From Berkiella_A sp964633725 (GTDB taxonomy: Bacteria; Pseudomonadota; Gammaproteobacteria; Berkiellales; Berkiellaceae), in assembly GCA_964633725.1 (NCBI GenBank), contig CAZWHY010000007.1, positions 26,624-90,623 on the forward strand: a stretch of DNA of 64,000 nucleotides, given 5' to 3'. Below the pieces are notes generated by a model, which saw only the letters and a list, made by a program, of their open reading frames with translations, was not told the origin of the DNA and did no database searches. A program made the position numbers and the translations under genes. This document shows positions 27,032 to 34,456 of this stretch, piece by piece; position 1 is the first letter of the stretch, and the number at the start of each line of letters is the position of its first letter.

Positions 27032-27130
27032 AATAAAATATTAAGTAAAATCAATACGTTAGTTATGCTCGGACATTGGGCGGCAAAACTTTAATTTTTT
27101 TTTAGGCAATCATTTGCCTGTTTCTTGGCT

Positions 27131-27146
27131 TGGCATACTTTATGCT
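27131..27146 (+). promoter_or_regulatory. Sigma-54 promoter of flgA
   Basis: TGGCATA, four bases, ATGCT has the -24 GG and -12 GC in exact sigma-54 register. It drives flgA (start 27230), divergent from the flgB promoter in the same 242-bp gap. Confidence 0.65.
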
Positions 27147-27229
27147 GCTTAATAGGTTAGGTGATATTTTCGTCAATCCATTGACATGAGAAATAAAAAG
27201 CACAAACTGACAAGCTAAGGTAATAAAAA

Positions 27230-27937
27230 ATGTCTTTAAAATACTATCTGATTGCCCCCATATTCTGCTTAGTGGCTATAAAATCACATGCCAATACCAG
27301 TGTGAGCATTGATGAGATACGTCAAAGCATTGAGTTATTTACGGAAGAACGTATTAATGCAGTGTTAACAAACTATGACGAATTTCAGATCAATCTTTCT
27401 TATTTGGATCATCGCCTAAAAATAAAGCCTTGCGATCAACCTATACAAGTTTCAAAACGATACGGACATGTGAATCAAGGTCGCATCACTGTGGAAGTAT
27501 CCTGCCAAAGTCCTGTTAATTGGCGAATTCGTATCCCCGTTACAATACAAATATTTAAAGATATTTTTGTAACAAGCGATCTACTCAAACGAGGTGAGAC
27601 TATACAATCTCGAGACATTATGCTGTCTAGACAAGACATTACCCATTCATCAAGAGGGTATTTTGAAAACTCAGAAAATTTAATTGGTAAAGTTGTCTAC
27701 CGAACCATGCGTCAAGGCACTATAATTAAGCCAAGCATGGTCAAAGAGGCTATTTTAGTCAAAAGGGGAAACACCGTTAATATCATCAGCTCAGGTCATG
27801 GCATCTTAGTTAAATCCAGAGGTATTGCGCTGAGAGATGGTATCAAAGGCGAGCTTATTCCAATAAAAAACAAAAAATCTAAGCGTACAATAGAAGCGGT
27901 TGTGACATCCGTTGGTACGGTAAATGTGAATTTATGA
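27230..27937 (+). CDS. flgA: Flagellar P-ring assembly chaperone FlgA
   Basis: A 235-residue periplasmic chaperone with an N-terminal signal peptide (hydrophobic to about residue 21, ending SHA). A C-terminal SAF domain carries the typical segments (LKRGETIQSRDIMLSRQDI, then VKRGNTVNIIS). FlgA binds FlgI and helps it polymerise into the P ring. It is divergent from flgB and heads the plus-strand group flgA-flgM-flgN-ycgR. Confidence 0.95.
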   Translation: MSLKYYLIAPIFCLVAIKSHANTSVSIDEIRQSIELFTEERINAVLTNYDEFQINLSYLDHRLKIKPCDQPIQVSKRYGHVNQGRITVEVSCQSPVNWRIRIPVTIQIFKDIFVTSDLLKRGETIQSRDIMLSRQDITHSSRGYFENSENLIGKVVYRTMRQGTIIKPSMVKEAILVKRGNTVNIISSGHGILVKSRGIALRDGIKGELIPIKNKKSKRTIEAVVTSVGTVNVNL

Positions 27938-28011
27938 CAGTTGGTTTAAAATTTAGGATGAATCAGAGTTTAGTATTAAAAGGTATTTTAGAGCATGAAG
28001 GAGCTTAACAA

Positions 28012-28362
28012 ATGAACATCGACCCCACCAATAACTCTATGCAGCATATAAACAGTGGCGATAAAAAATCTTTGACACCAGATGCCTCTGACACGCACAG
28101 TGCAAAAAATCATGCCCCATCTCAACAGGCATCCAATACAGATGATCAGATTCAATTAAGCTCAGAGTCTAAAAAACTACAGCAAATTAATCAATCCCTT
28201 AAAACAGCAGATGGTATTGATCATGAAAAAGTGGCCGACGTGAAAAATAGACTAGCCGAAATAAAGCTTGGTATTCAACAAAGTGGCTCAGAACTTGAAT
28301 CAGCCACACTAAGAATTGCAGATAAAATCATAGAAATGGATGAATTGTTCTCCGGTAAGTAG
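28012..28362 (+). CDS. flgM: Anti-sigma-28 factor FlgM
   Basis: A 116-residue, polar, largely disordered protein with the conserved FlgM C-terminal helices (VADVKNRLAEIKLGIQQS then ADKIIEMDELF). FlgM holds FliA inactive until the hook is complete and FlgM is exported, so it times the sigma-28 promoters seen at the flagellin, fliD and STAS genes. A GAAGGAG-like ribosome site precedes the ATG. fliA itself is not in the window. Confidence 0.92.
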   Translation: MNIDPTNNSMQHINSGDKKSLTPDASDTHSAKNHAPSQQASNTDDQIQLSSESKKLQQINQSLKTADGIDHEKVADVKNRLAEIKLGIQQSGSELESATLRIADKIIEMDELFSGK

Positions 28363-28397
28363 ATGCCCCAAAATAGATGATAGAATAGGAACTCAAT

Positions 28398-28862
28398 ATG
28401 CCAGACTCCCAAGAAAGCACCTTAAAATCCATATTGAAAAACATACAATCTAAACTGCAAGTTTTACGAGTACAGCTGGACGCTGAAAAAAAAATATTAG
28501 AACAACATGCCTTAGATGATATTGAGCCTCTGCTGAAAGAAAAACAAAACGCTTTTCTCCAATTAAATGCGGACATTGTATTACTTCAAGATTTTTTCCA
28601 TGATAACAACGTAGCATTTACAGCAAAAAACATTAATCCATATATACAGGCCGCCTCTACTGATTTACAAAAACAATGGGAATTGTTTATGACAACCTTA
28701 AAAGATTGTCAGGAAAAAAACCTTATTAATGGCTTACTGGTCATGGGGATGAAAAATTATAATGATAAACTGTTGGGACTTTTAACCCAGCAAACGCCCC
28801 AAACCTACCACCCTTCTCAAATCAAAAGAGAAACAGTATCAACACGGGAGCATAAAGCTTAA
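28398..28862 (+). CDS. flgN: FlgK/FlgL export chaperone FlgN
   Basis: A 154-residue helical protein with the FlgN profile: long N-terminal helices (LRVQLDAEKKILEQHALDDI then LLKEKQNAFLQLN) and a helical C-terminal part. FlgN keeps FlgK and FlgL export-ready in the cytoplasm. Position right after flgM is the usual one. It ends 1 base before the PilZ gene. Confidence 0.88.
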   Translation: MPDSQESTLKSILKNIQSKLQVLRVQLDAEKKILEQHALDDIEPLLKEKQNAFLQLNADIVLLQDFFHDNNVAFTAKNINPYIQAASTDLQKQWELFMTTLKDCQEKNLINGLLVMGMKNYNDKLLGLLTQQTPQTYHPSQIKRETVSTREHKA

Positions 28863-28863
28863 C

Positions 28864-29634
28864 ATGTGGCAATGGATTAAAAACAAACTCCCCATAAATC
28901 AAATAGCGAAAGAAACAATAAAAGAAGAAGTTGTTTCTCCTTCGCATCAGATTTATATTGAAAAAATACTACAAAATTTAATCGATAGCCGATCTATATT
29001 GAGCATAGACTTTCCACAAACCGATCTAACCGGCGCTAGTATACTTCTTGAAATCAATCGAAAGAATGATTATATTATTATCGATGAAATCACCCCAGTC
29101 GAAGGCCACAACAAAGCATTGCAGGGCGCGCCTCTTACGATTACAGCAAGAGAACATGGCATTTCGCTTTCATTCCACTCACGCGTATTTAAACATGTAG
29201 ATGAAAAAGGCGTCAGCTTTTACTACCTACCCTATCCTAGTGAAGTACAATATCAACAACGCCGTAAAGCCTATAGAGTGCCGATTCAATCAGAAAAAGC
29301 TTTGCGCGCCGATATATTTTTGCCCAACCAGCCTAGATTAACAACAAAGGTATCAGATATTTCAGTCACGGGTCTAAGACTGTATGTAAAATATAATATT
29401 ATGGATATTTTAGATAGCATTCGTTATATAGATCAATGTTTGTTGATATCACCATTTGCCAAACCCACTACATTCTCACTTGAAATCCGAGAGGCTTTTT
29501 ATGATATGTCGATCAAAAGCACGGTATTATGTTGCGAGTTTATGAATATCAGCGCAGACAAACAACTATTTCTCATTGAACTAGTTGGGAAGTTGCAACA
29601 TAACCAAGTAATGGATAGATTTAAGCAGAGGTAA
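28864..29634 (+). CDS. ycgR: YcgR-like PilZ-domain flagellar brake protein
   Basis: A 256-residue protein with an N-terminal YcgR-like domain (about 30-130) and a C-terminal PilZ domain. The c-di-GMP signature is present: the arginine motif QRRKAYR followed by DISVTGLRL, the (D/N)xSxxG motif. YcgR proteins bind c-di-GMP and slow or bias the motor via FliG/MotA. It follows flgN almost without gap, so c-di-GMP braking appears to be co-expressed with FlgM/FlgN. Confidence 0.9.
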   Translation: MWQWIKNKLPINQIAKETIKEEVVSPSHQIYIEKILQNLIDSRSILSIDFPQTDLTGASILLEINRKNDYIIIDEITPVEGHNKALQGAPLTITAREHGISLSFHSRVFKHVDEKGVSFYYLPYPSEVQYQQRRKAYRVPIQSEKALRADIFLPNQPRLTTKVSDISVTGLRLYVKYNIMDILDSIRYIDQCLLISPFAKPTTFSLEIREAFYDMSIKSTVLCCEFMNISADKQLFLIELVGKLQHNQVMDRFKQR

Positions 29635-29712
29635 GTTAGTATGGTAGCTTTCTATTTTTTGCTATATGTAAACCCGCATGTTAGGATGGATGCATCTAAT
29701 TACATAGGATAA

Positions 29713-29853
29713 ATGAGAGACATGAAGGAACAAACCTTAGAATTTAAAGACTTTAAATCTTACCAACCTTATAGCATTCCAATGCTAAAACTCTTGTTCA
29801 CGCTTACCTTAGCATCCCTTGCTGCCGCTGCCATCTACGAATTCATACTCTAA
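29713..29853 (+). CDS. Small membrane protein, 46 residues (hypothetical)
   Basis: A short frame starting ATG AGA GAC ATG (two possible starts, 29713 and 29722), with an AGGAT site upstream. It encodes a charged N-terminal half and a single C-terminal membrane helix (MLKLLFTLTLASLAAAAIYE). No family is recognised. It sits alone between ycgR and the tRNA. Coding status is plausible but unproven. Confidence 0.4.
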   Translation: MRDMKEQTLEFKDFKSYQPYSIPMLKLLFTLTLASLAAAAIYEFIL

Positions 29854-29919
29854 TTTTCAAATAAAATCGCGCAAATGGCTCAAAACATACCGGAAGTTGG
29901 ATTGATTACCCAAAAAAAT

Positions 29920-29996
29920 TGGTGCCTCGGAGAAGATTCGAACTTCTGACCTGCCCCTTAGGAGGGGGCCGCGCTATCCAGCTGTGCCACCGAGGC
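29920..29996 (-). tRNA. tRNA-Arg (anticodon CCT)
   Basis: A full cloverleaf can be drawn. The acceptor stem GCCTCGG pairs with CCGAGGC. The anticodon stem GCCCC/GGGGC encloses the loop CTCCTAA, giving anticodon CCT, which reads AGG. The T arm is AGAAG-TTCGAAT-CTTCT and the 3' CCA is encoded. Length is 77 bases including CCA. Confidence 0.97.
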
Positions 29997-30589
29997 AATA
30001 ACATCTAAACTTAGGCTAGGCCGCCATTTTAATACATATCCCTCTTCTTGCCAATCCATTTATCGCGCTAGTATTTCTGCAGAATCAAAACTGTGTGCGG
30101 CAGGTAGATTTAACCCTCGCTAGGTTTGGCAAGCTAAACCATCCTCAGACAAAATTGGGCGTGGAACTAATTCGCTCTGCTCTCAACATCCCACGAGTAT
30201 TTTTAAGCTACTGGCTATTTTAATTTCTCTTATGGTACCCTTGCCTGGTAATTTGAATTATCGCTGTAAATGAGTACAAGCATGGCACTGCATCACTATT
30301 CCGACTTAAAACAACCTTGCCCCCCAACTGGCATCAAACGACAAATTATCAAATTGGTTGACAAAACGTTGGCTGCTATTCTCAGTCGGCATAGCAGTGA
30401 TGGGCTACATTATTTTATAGGTGACAAGATTTTACTAAGACAGCCAACCTGTTTGAGAACAAAAAACGGAACTTGATTTCTTCAAACTTACCCCCATTCT
30501 ATATAGCATATACAAAATAGATATTTTATTCACACGCTTGTGTGGATAATATGTGTATATCATCACAAATAAAATCAGAACTCGTTTTT
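29997..30589. other. Gene-poor intergenic stretch
   Basis: About 590 bases with no convincing gene. A 68-codon frame at 30270-30476 has no family resemblance. A perfect DnaA-box 9-mer (TGTGGATAA, reverse of TTATCCACA) lies at 30541-30549, just before the first copy of the repeated DnaA-box-like module. Confidence 0.5.
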
Positions 30590-30697
30590 TCCACAGAATG
30601 TGTGCATAATACTGTGGACAAGCCGTTTAACAGCTTGGATATTGTTATTTTTACCTGTAAAATCCAGGAACGTTTGTTTTGTTCAATTTTTGAACAA
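30590..30697 (+). repeat. DnaA-box-like intergenic module, copy 1
   Basis: TCCACA at 30590, TGTGCATAA at 30601-30609 and TGTGGACAA at 30613-30621, followed 58 bases later by the inverted repeat TTGTTCAA-N3-TTGAACAA (30679-30697). The 11- and 12-base offsets between the three boxes are identical in copies 2 and 3. It lies directly upstream of the small gene at 30710. Confidence 0.8.
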
Positions 30698-30709
30698 TAT
30701 GGGGTTTGA

Positions 30710-30955
30710 ATGAAACTATTGCTGCTAACATCAATACCACTACTTGTGGTACTTATCTTTGGATCAAAACTCAAAAAGGAAACTCGCTTTGTTTTTCAGC
30801 TGCTGAGCATCCCATTTGTGTTGTTAGTTGCCTTCTATTCTTTTCTCATGGCTATCTTTGTTGCTGCTGGATATGTGGTTTATTGGAAATTTCTCAAACC
30901 TAAAACTCTAAACAATAAAAAAGACGATGACTACCCACAAATACGTTGGCAGTAA
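30710..30955 (+). CDS. Small two-helix membrane protein (hypothetical)
   Basis: An 81-residue protein with two hydrophobic segments (about 2-18 and 28-57) and a charged C-terminal tail (NNKKDDDYPQIRW). An ATGGGG-TTTG leader precedes the ATG. No family is recognised. It lies just after copy 1 of the DnaA-box-like module, which may include its promoter. Confidence 0.5.
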   Translation: MKLLLLTSIPLLVVLIFGSKLKKETRFVFQLLSIPFVLLVAFYSFLMAIFVAAGYVVYWKFLKPKTLNNKKDDDYPQIRWQ

Positions 30956-30979
30956 GCCAGCCGCAGACCCTTATTTTAG

Positions 30980-31336
30980 CTAGTATTTCCCGGAATAAGT
31001 ACGCTTCCTCGCCCCTGGCGGCCTACCTTCATGGTAATTCTGCGCCCCATCACTGCTCGAAGTACTCCTTTCCTGCAAACTAGTAAACATTGGAATACTC
31101 ATGGAAGAAGGTATTGGAATATTCGAAGAAGGTTTTGGAATATGCATGGGAGCCGTTACAGAGAATCTACCTTTGTCGCCCTTAACGTTTTCAATTTCCC
31201 CAACTTCTTTACTTTTTTCCGCTACATGTCCCTCAGTCGTTGTTTCACCATCTTGTTCATTATTTTGCTCACCATCTTGTTCATTATCTTGCTCACCATC
31301 TTGTTCACCATTAAAATCCATATGAAATTGCAACAT
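30980..31336 (-). CDS. Orphan protein with acidic EQDG repeats (hypothetical)
   Basis: A 118-residue protein. The frame can be opened from a GTG at 31342, but the ATG at 31336 has a good AGAGG site 5 bases upstream. The N-terminal third is built from 8-residue repeats of the type DGEQDNEQ, the middle is Ser/Pro/Ile/Met-rich, and the end is basic (PPGARKRTYSGKY). No domain is recognised. The acidic repeats and basic tail are compatible with a host-directed or regulatory protein, but that is speculation. Copy 2 of the DnaA-box-like module lies upstream. Confidence 0.5.
   Translation of the reverse strand: MLQFHMDFNGEQDGEQDNEQDGEQNNEQDGETTTEGHVAEKSKEVGEIENVKGDKGRFSVTAPMHIPKPSSNIPIPSSMSIPMFTSLQERSTSSSDGAQNYHEGRPPGARKRTYSGKY
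31245..31312 (-). repeat. 24-bp in-frame tandem repeat in the EQDG gene
   Basis: Units at 31245-31268 and 31269-31292 differ at one base, and a partial third runs to 31312. Each unit is a whole number of codons, so copy number can change without loss of frame. Confidence 0.85.
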
Positions 31337-31458
31337 AAACACCTCTTATCAGTTAGCCTTAAAATACAAGTTATTAAATTTACTATTTTATAGAGTCTTA
31401 AAATATTTACCACTTTTTTTCATTCTGATTATATTGGCAAATAACTCACACAAACTTC

Positions 31459-31565
31459 TCCACATTTTCTGTGCATAAGCATGTGTACAAGCCGCTAACA
31501 GCCTGGGATATTATTATTTTATCTAGTTATAACAACATGTTTTAATCTGTTCACTTATTGAACAG
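31459..31565 (+). repeat. DnaA-box-like intergenic module, copy 2
   Basis: TCCACA at 31459, TGTGCATAA at 31470-31478, TGTGTACAA at 31482-31490, then CTGTTCA-N5-TGAACAG at 31547-31565. Spacing of the boxes is identical to copy 1, and the stretch between boxes and palindrome (GCCGCTAACAGCCTGG...) is clearly homologous to it. Confidence 0.8.
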
Positions 31566-31588
31566 TGTGAAATCAAAACGAGCCTGAA

Positions 31589-31867
31589 CTAAATGTGCTT
31601 TTTTTTAGAATTAGGGCTGAAGTCGGCTTCCCCATCCTTAGCTTCCCACATAGCTCTAAAGCAAGATTCTGCTTCCTTGGATTTAGGCGCAGGCGCAGAA
31701 TCAGCAGGCTTAGAGCTACTGAAATGATCAAAAGCAGTAACAATAGCTTCGGAATGCCTTAGCCCATCCATAATCCCATTCAACTCCTCAGCTCTTTCGG
31801 GCGTACTATTTGGCGTACTATTTGGCGCTGCCGGAACAGATTTTTCTTCACTAGGCCCATTTTGCAT
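31589..31867 (-). CDS. Small Ser/Pro/Ala-rich orphan protein (hypothetical)
   Basis: A 92-residue hydrophilic protein. The frame opens at a TTG (31873), but the ATG at 31867 is the likely start. It has an NSTPNSTPE low-complexity stretch near the N-terminus and a lysine-rich end (NSKKKHI). No domain is recognised. Copy 3 of the intergenic module lies upstream and copy 2 downstream, so each small gene here is bordered by the same module. Confidence 0.45.
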   Translation of the reverse strand: MQNGPSEEKSVPAAPNSTPNSTPERAEELNGIMDGLRHSEAIVTAFDHFSSSKPADSAPAPKSKEAESCFRAMWEAKDGEADFSPNSKKKHI

Positions 31868-31963
31868 AATCAATTCTCTACTAAATTACAGTTTATATTC
31901 AAAACTAAACTAAAAGCAAAACCTCATTCAACCAACTTTTTAATTTATGATTACGCGTAGTTC

Positions 31964-32080
31964 TCCACAATTGTTGTGTATAAACATGTGTACAAGCTGC
32001 TAGTATATGCTTAACAAATCAAATAACACTGAACTTATCAGTGCATTTATCTTTCCCAACAGGTGATCATTTTTTGACCA
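31964..32080 (+). repeat. DnaA-box-like intergenic module, copy 3
   Basis: TCCACA at 31964, TGTGTATAA at 31975-31983 and TGTGTACAA at 31987-31995, at the same 11/12-base offsets as copies 1 and 2. The palindrome part is degenerate (GTGATCA...TTGACCA, 32063-32080). It lies between the 31867 gene and argO. Confidence 0.7.
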
Positions 32081-32180
32081 TTCATCGGCTCAATCCATAG
32101 GTTTGTAAGCTGAATTTTGAATTTTAGATTAATAATAGGTAAAATAATAAGCTTGAAAAATTACTAGGATAAACCGTTTT

Positions 32181-32789
32181 ATGCATACAGCCATTTTGTT
32201 TCAAGGTTTTTTTGTCGGAGCTGGCCTAATCATGGCAATTGGGGCACAAAATGCCTTTGTGTTAAAACAAGGACTCAAGGGCAACCGTCTGCTATTAACG
32301 GCTCTGACCTGCTGTATCTGTGATGGTATCTTGATTGTTCTAGGCGTTATGGGTATTGGTTTATTAATGAATGACCATGCCAACTGGCTTATTACTTTAC
32401 GCTGGTTAGGCGCGGCTTTCTTAAGTGTTTATGGCGTACTCTCATTTATTAAAGCTATTAGGCCAGAAACATTAGCAGCTGAATTAAACCAAAGTCAAAA
32501 TACCAGCAAAACAACAACGCTTATCACATTACTAGCCTTGACCTTACTTAACCCACACACTTATATAGATACTTTTGTTTTGCTAGGTAGTATTGGCGCA
32601 CAGCATTGTGGCCTAGACAAATACTTATTTATTATCGGTACTTTAAGTGCGTCTATAGTCTGGTTTTTTGGCCTAACCTATGGGGCGGCACGATTGACAC
32701 CACTATTTCAAAAACCCAGAGCTTGGCAGATTTTAAATGGTGGCATAGGGGTTATGATGCTGGCAATTGCCTATAAGTTAGTATTTTAA
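32181..32789 (+). CDS. argO: LysE/ArgO-type basic amino acid exporter
   Basis: A 202-residue inner-membrane protein with about six hydrophobic segments. It carries the LysE/ArgO signature near the N-terminus (AIGAQNAFVLKQGL) and the LNPHTYIDTFVLLG segment in the middle. Family members export arginine or lysine when intracellular levels are high. It faces the minus-strand gene at 32792 tail to tail with a 2-base gap. Substrate choice (Arg or Lys) cannot be told from sequence alone. Confidence 0.92.
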   Translation: MHTAILFQGFFVGAGLIMAIGAQNAFVLKQGLKGNRLLLTALTCCICDGILIVLGVMGIGLLMNDHANWLITLRWLGAAFLSVYGVLSFIKAIRPETLAAELNQSQNTSKTTTLITLLALTLLNPHTYIDTFVLLGSIGAQHCGLDKYLFIIGTLSASIVWFFGLTYGAARLTPLFQKPRAWQILNGGIGVMMLAIAYKLVF

Positions 32790-32791
32790 AA

Positions 32792-33268
32792 TTATAATAA
32801 AGTCTGGTAACGGCTAATTTTCTCTTGTGTTTGTAAAATAACATTTTCTATTTCTTTTTGGATAAACTCTCTGACCGGTGACATACGGCTGGTCATCACA
32901 AAGCGCAAGGTCCAATCTTTTAAATTACCTTGGTATGAATGAAAAGCTGATGCATATTCTAGTAATAAACGCGCATAGGCTAAATCTAGCTGGGTTGCCT
33001 GCCCAACTCTATTACCCACCAACATTGGAAATGCTTCTCGAATTTGCGGCACTTTACCTGACTTGCCTCGGCCAAAGGTTAAAGCAAATTGCACTTTGTC
33101 GATAACATTGGTTTTGGCTATGGTGGTTACCGCCTGACAATAATATTGAAGCTTCGTTTCTTCCATGGGGGATTTTGCATAAGGCTTTAACGCTCTAACC
33201 TCTTCTAAATATCGTCGCATCAGCTCTTTGACAGAGTAACGATTATGCATAAATGTGGTATCAGCCAT
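32792..33268 (-). CDS. Conserved-looking hypothetical protein
   Basis: A 158-residue soluble, mostly helical, basic protein without signal peptide or membrane segment. I do not recognise the family. Features are a basic RYSVKELMRRYLEEVRALK stretch near the N-terminus and a helical C-terminus (FIQKEIENVILQTQEKIS). It ends 2 bases from the argO stop, in convergent orientation. Confidence 0.7.
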   Translation of the reverse strand: MADTTFMHNRYSVKELMRRYLEEVRALKPYAKSPMEETKLQYYCQAVTTIAKTNVIDKVQFALTFGRGKSGKVPQIREAFPMLVGNRVGQATQLDLAYARLLLEYASAFHSYQGNLKDWTLRFVMTSRMSPVREFIQKEIENVILQTQEKISRYQTLL

Positions 33269-33384
33269 GGATATCTCGCTAACTTATTTATTTTAATGAT
33301 TTATTGAGTGTATTATACCATATTGCACATACTCTACTAAGCTTGCTATCTTAAGAGTACGAGCCACTAAAAATACCATTTATC

Positions 33385-34020
33385 ATGAATACAAAGAAAG
33401 AGCTGATTTCAGAACTAAAATCGCAAGGGATCCATCAGTCCCAGGTACTACAAGCCATAGCACAAACACCCAGAGAAGCCTTTGTACCTAAGCTTTATCA
33501 AAAAAAAGCACTTGATAATACCGCTCTACCGATTGATTGTCATCAGACAATCTCACAACCTTATATCGTAGCGCTAATGACACAGCAATTATTTTTATGC
33601 CCTCGCCCCAAACGCATCCTAGAAATAGGCACCGGTTCAGGCTATCAAGCCGCCATTCTGGCTAAGCTCTTTCATAAAATATATACGGTAGAACGAATTC
33701 CCGCTTTATCTATAGCGGCACAAAAAATTCTAAACCAATTGAATATACTCAATATAAAATATCGATTAGGGGATGGCCACCAAGGCTGGCCTGAATTTGC
33801 CCCTTATGATGGCATACTGGTAACAGCCTGCACAGAAGAAGTACCCAAGGCACTTATAAAGCAATTAAGCCCAGATGGTGGCGTCATGGTGATTCCAGTT
33901 ACAGAAAGTAATGATGTGCAAAAATTATTATTAGTGCAAAAAAATGGCGAGACAATATCCCACAAAATTATTGAGTGGGTGGCTTTTGTGCCGCTTGTTC
34001 CTTCAAATCCCTCGTCTTAG
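33385..34020 (+). CDS. pcm: Protein-L-isoaspartate O-methyltransferase
   Basis: A 211-residue PCMT. Motif I is at ILEIGTGSGYQAAIL, preceded by the substrate-site ISQPYIVALMTQ segment. The C-terminal FVPL motif is present. It methylates isoaspartyl residues in aged proteins using SAM, in the cytoplasm. The last codons and the TAG stop coincide with the left end of MITE copy B, so the protein ends where the element begins. Confidence 0.96.
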   Translation: MNTKKELISELKSQGIHQSQVLQAIAQTPREAFVPKLYQKKALDNTALPIDCHQTISQPYIVALMTQQLFLCPRPKRILEIGTGSGYQAAILAKLFHKIYTVERIPALSIAAQKILNQLNILNIKYRLGDGHQGWPEFAPYDGILVTACTEEVPKALIKQLSPDGGVMVIPVTESNDVQKLLLVQKNGETISHKIIEWVAFVPLVPSNPSS

Positions 34021-34201
34021 GAATGGGCATGTAATAACTTACGGGTTTAGCGCTCAGTAAGTTGGCATATTTAGATGGAACGATTGAGGTAAAATGCGAG
34101 CATAGCAGGGCTATGTGAGTGTTTTTCCGATTGAGGTTCATTTAAAGATGGCTTGCTTAATGAGATGATAAAACGGTAAGTTATTACATGCCCATTCCTT
34201 A
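34018..34201 (+). mobile_element. MITE-like element, full copy B (184 bp)
   Basis: Terminal inverted repeats GGAATGGGCATGTAATAACTTAC flank a 184-bp unit with no coding capacity, bordered by TTA on both sides (a possible 3-bp target duplication). Copy C at 49481-49664 is its reverse complement at about 90 percent by eye, and copy A at 15256-15320 is a deleted version. An internal hairpin (CATAGC...GCTATG) lies in the middle. Confidence 0.9.
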
Positions 34202-34224
34202 AGTAATCCCTGCCTATTTTTCTA

Positions 34225-34381
34225 CCCACTAGTCTCCATAGAAATACCTTATGTCATAATTCTCTTAAAAATCAAACGGCTCTGTATTATAATATTGAGT
34301 ATCTCATAGCTCTTGATTTGGGGGAATTACATAGAAACCATTCAAGATAGTAATAAATATGATGGGGGCAAGCCACATAAC
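34225..34381 (+). pseudogene. Decayed copy of the small gene at 39523 plus its promoter block
   Basis: From CCCACTAGTC to AAGCCACATA this stretch aligns with 39418-39579, including the -10 box TATAAT (34288-34293). The start codon is ATA instead of ATG, and bases are missing in the first codons, so the reading frame is lost after about 15 codons. It is a duplicated and degraded copy. Confidence 0.7.
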
Positions 34382-34456
34382 AGCACCTTCGTATTAGTTA
34401 CAATATCTGTGTTTTAATTTGGTATTTATTATGGCCATTACAAGGGTTTTATATTT

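Noticed and set aside
29920..29996. tRNA-Arg(CCT) as the integration site of a genomic island
   Set aside because: The 3' end of the tRNA faces the flagellar side, away from the accessory genes, and I found no direct repeat of its 3' end or an integrase gene in the window.
30270..30476. 68-codon plus-strand frame in the gene-poor stretch
   Set aside because: No ribosome site of note, no domain, and composition unlike neighbouring genes.
31031..31393. Plus-strand frames of 120 and 74 codons opposite the EQDG gene
   Set aside because: Shadows of the 24-bp repeat; the minus-strand gene has a clear ribosome site.
30541..32080. Firm call of this region as the chromosomal oriC
   Set aside because: DnaA-box-like motifs are clear, but there is no dnaA, dnaN or mnmG nearby, no obvious AT-rich 13-mer set, and GC skew was not computed; kept only as a finding.
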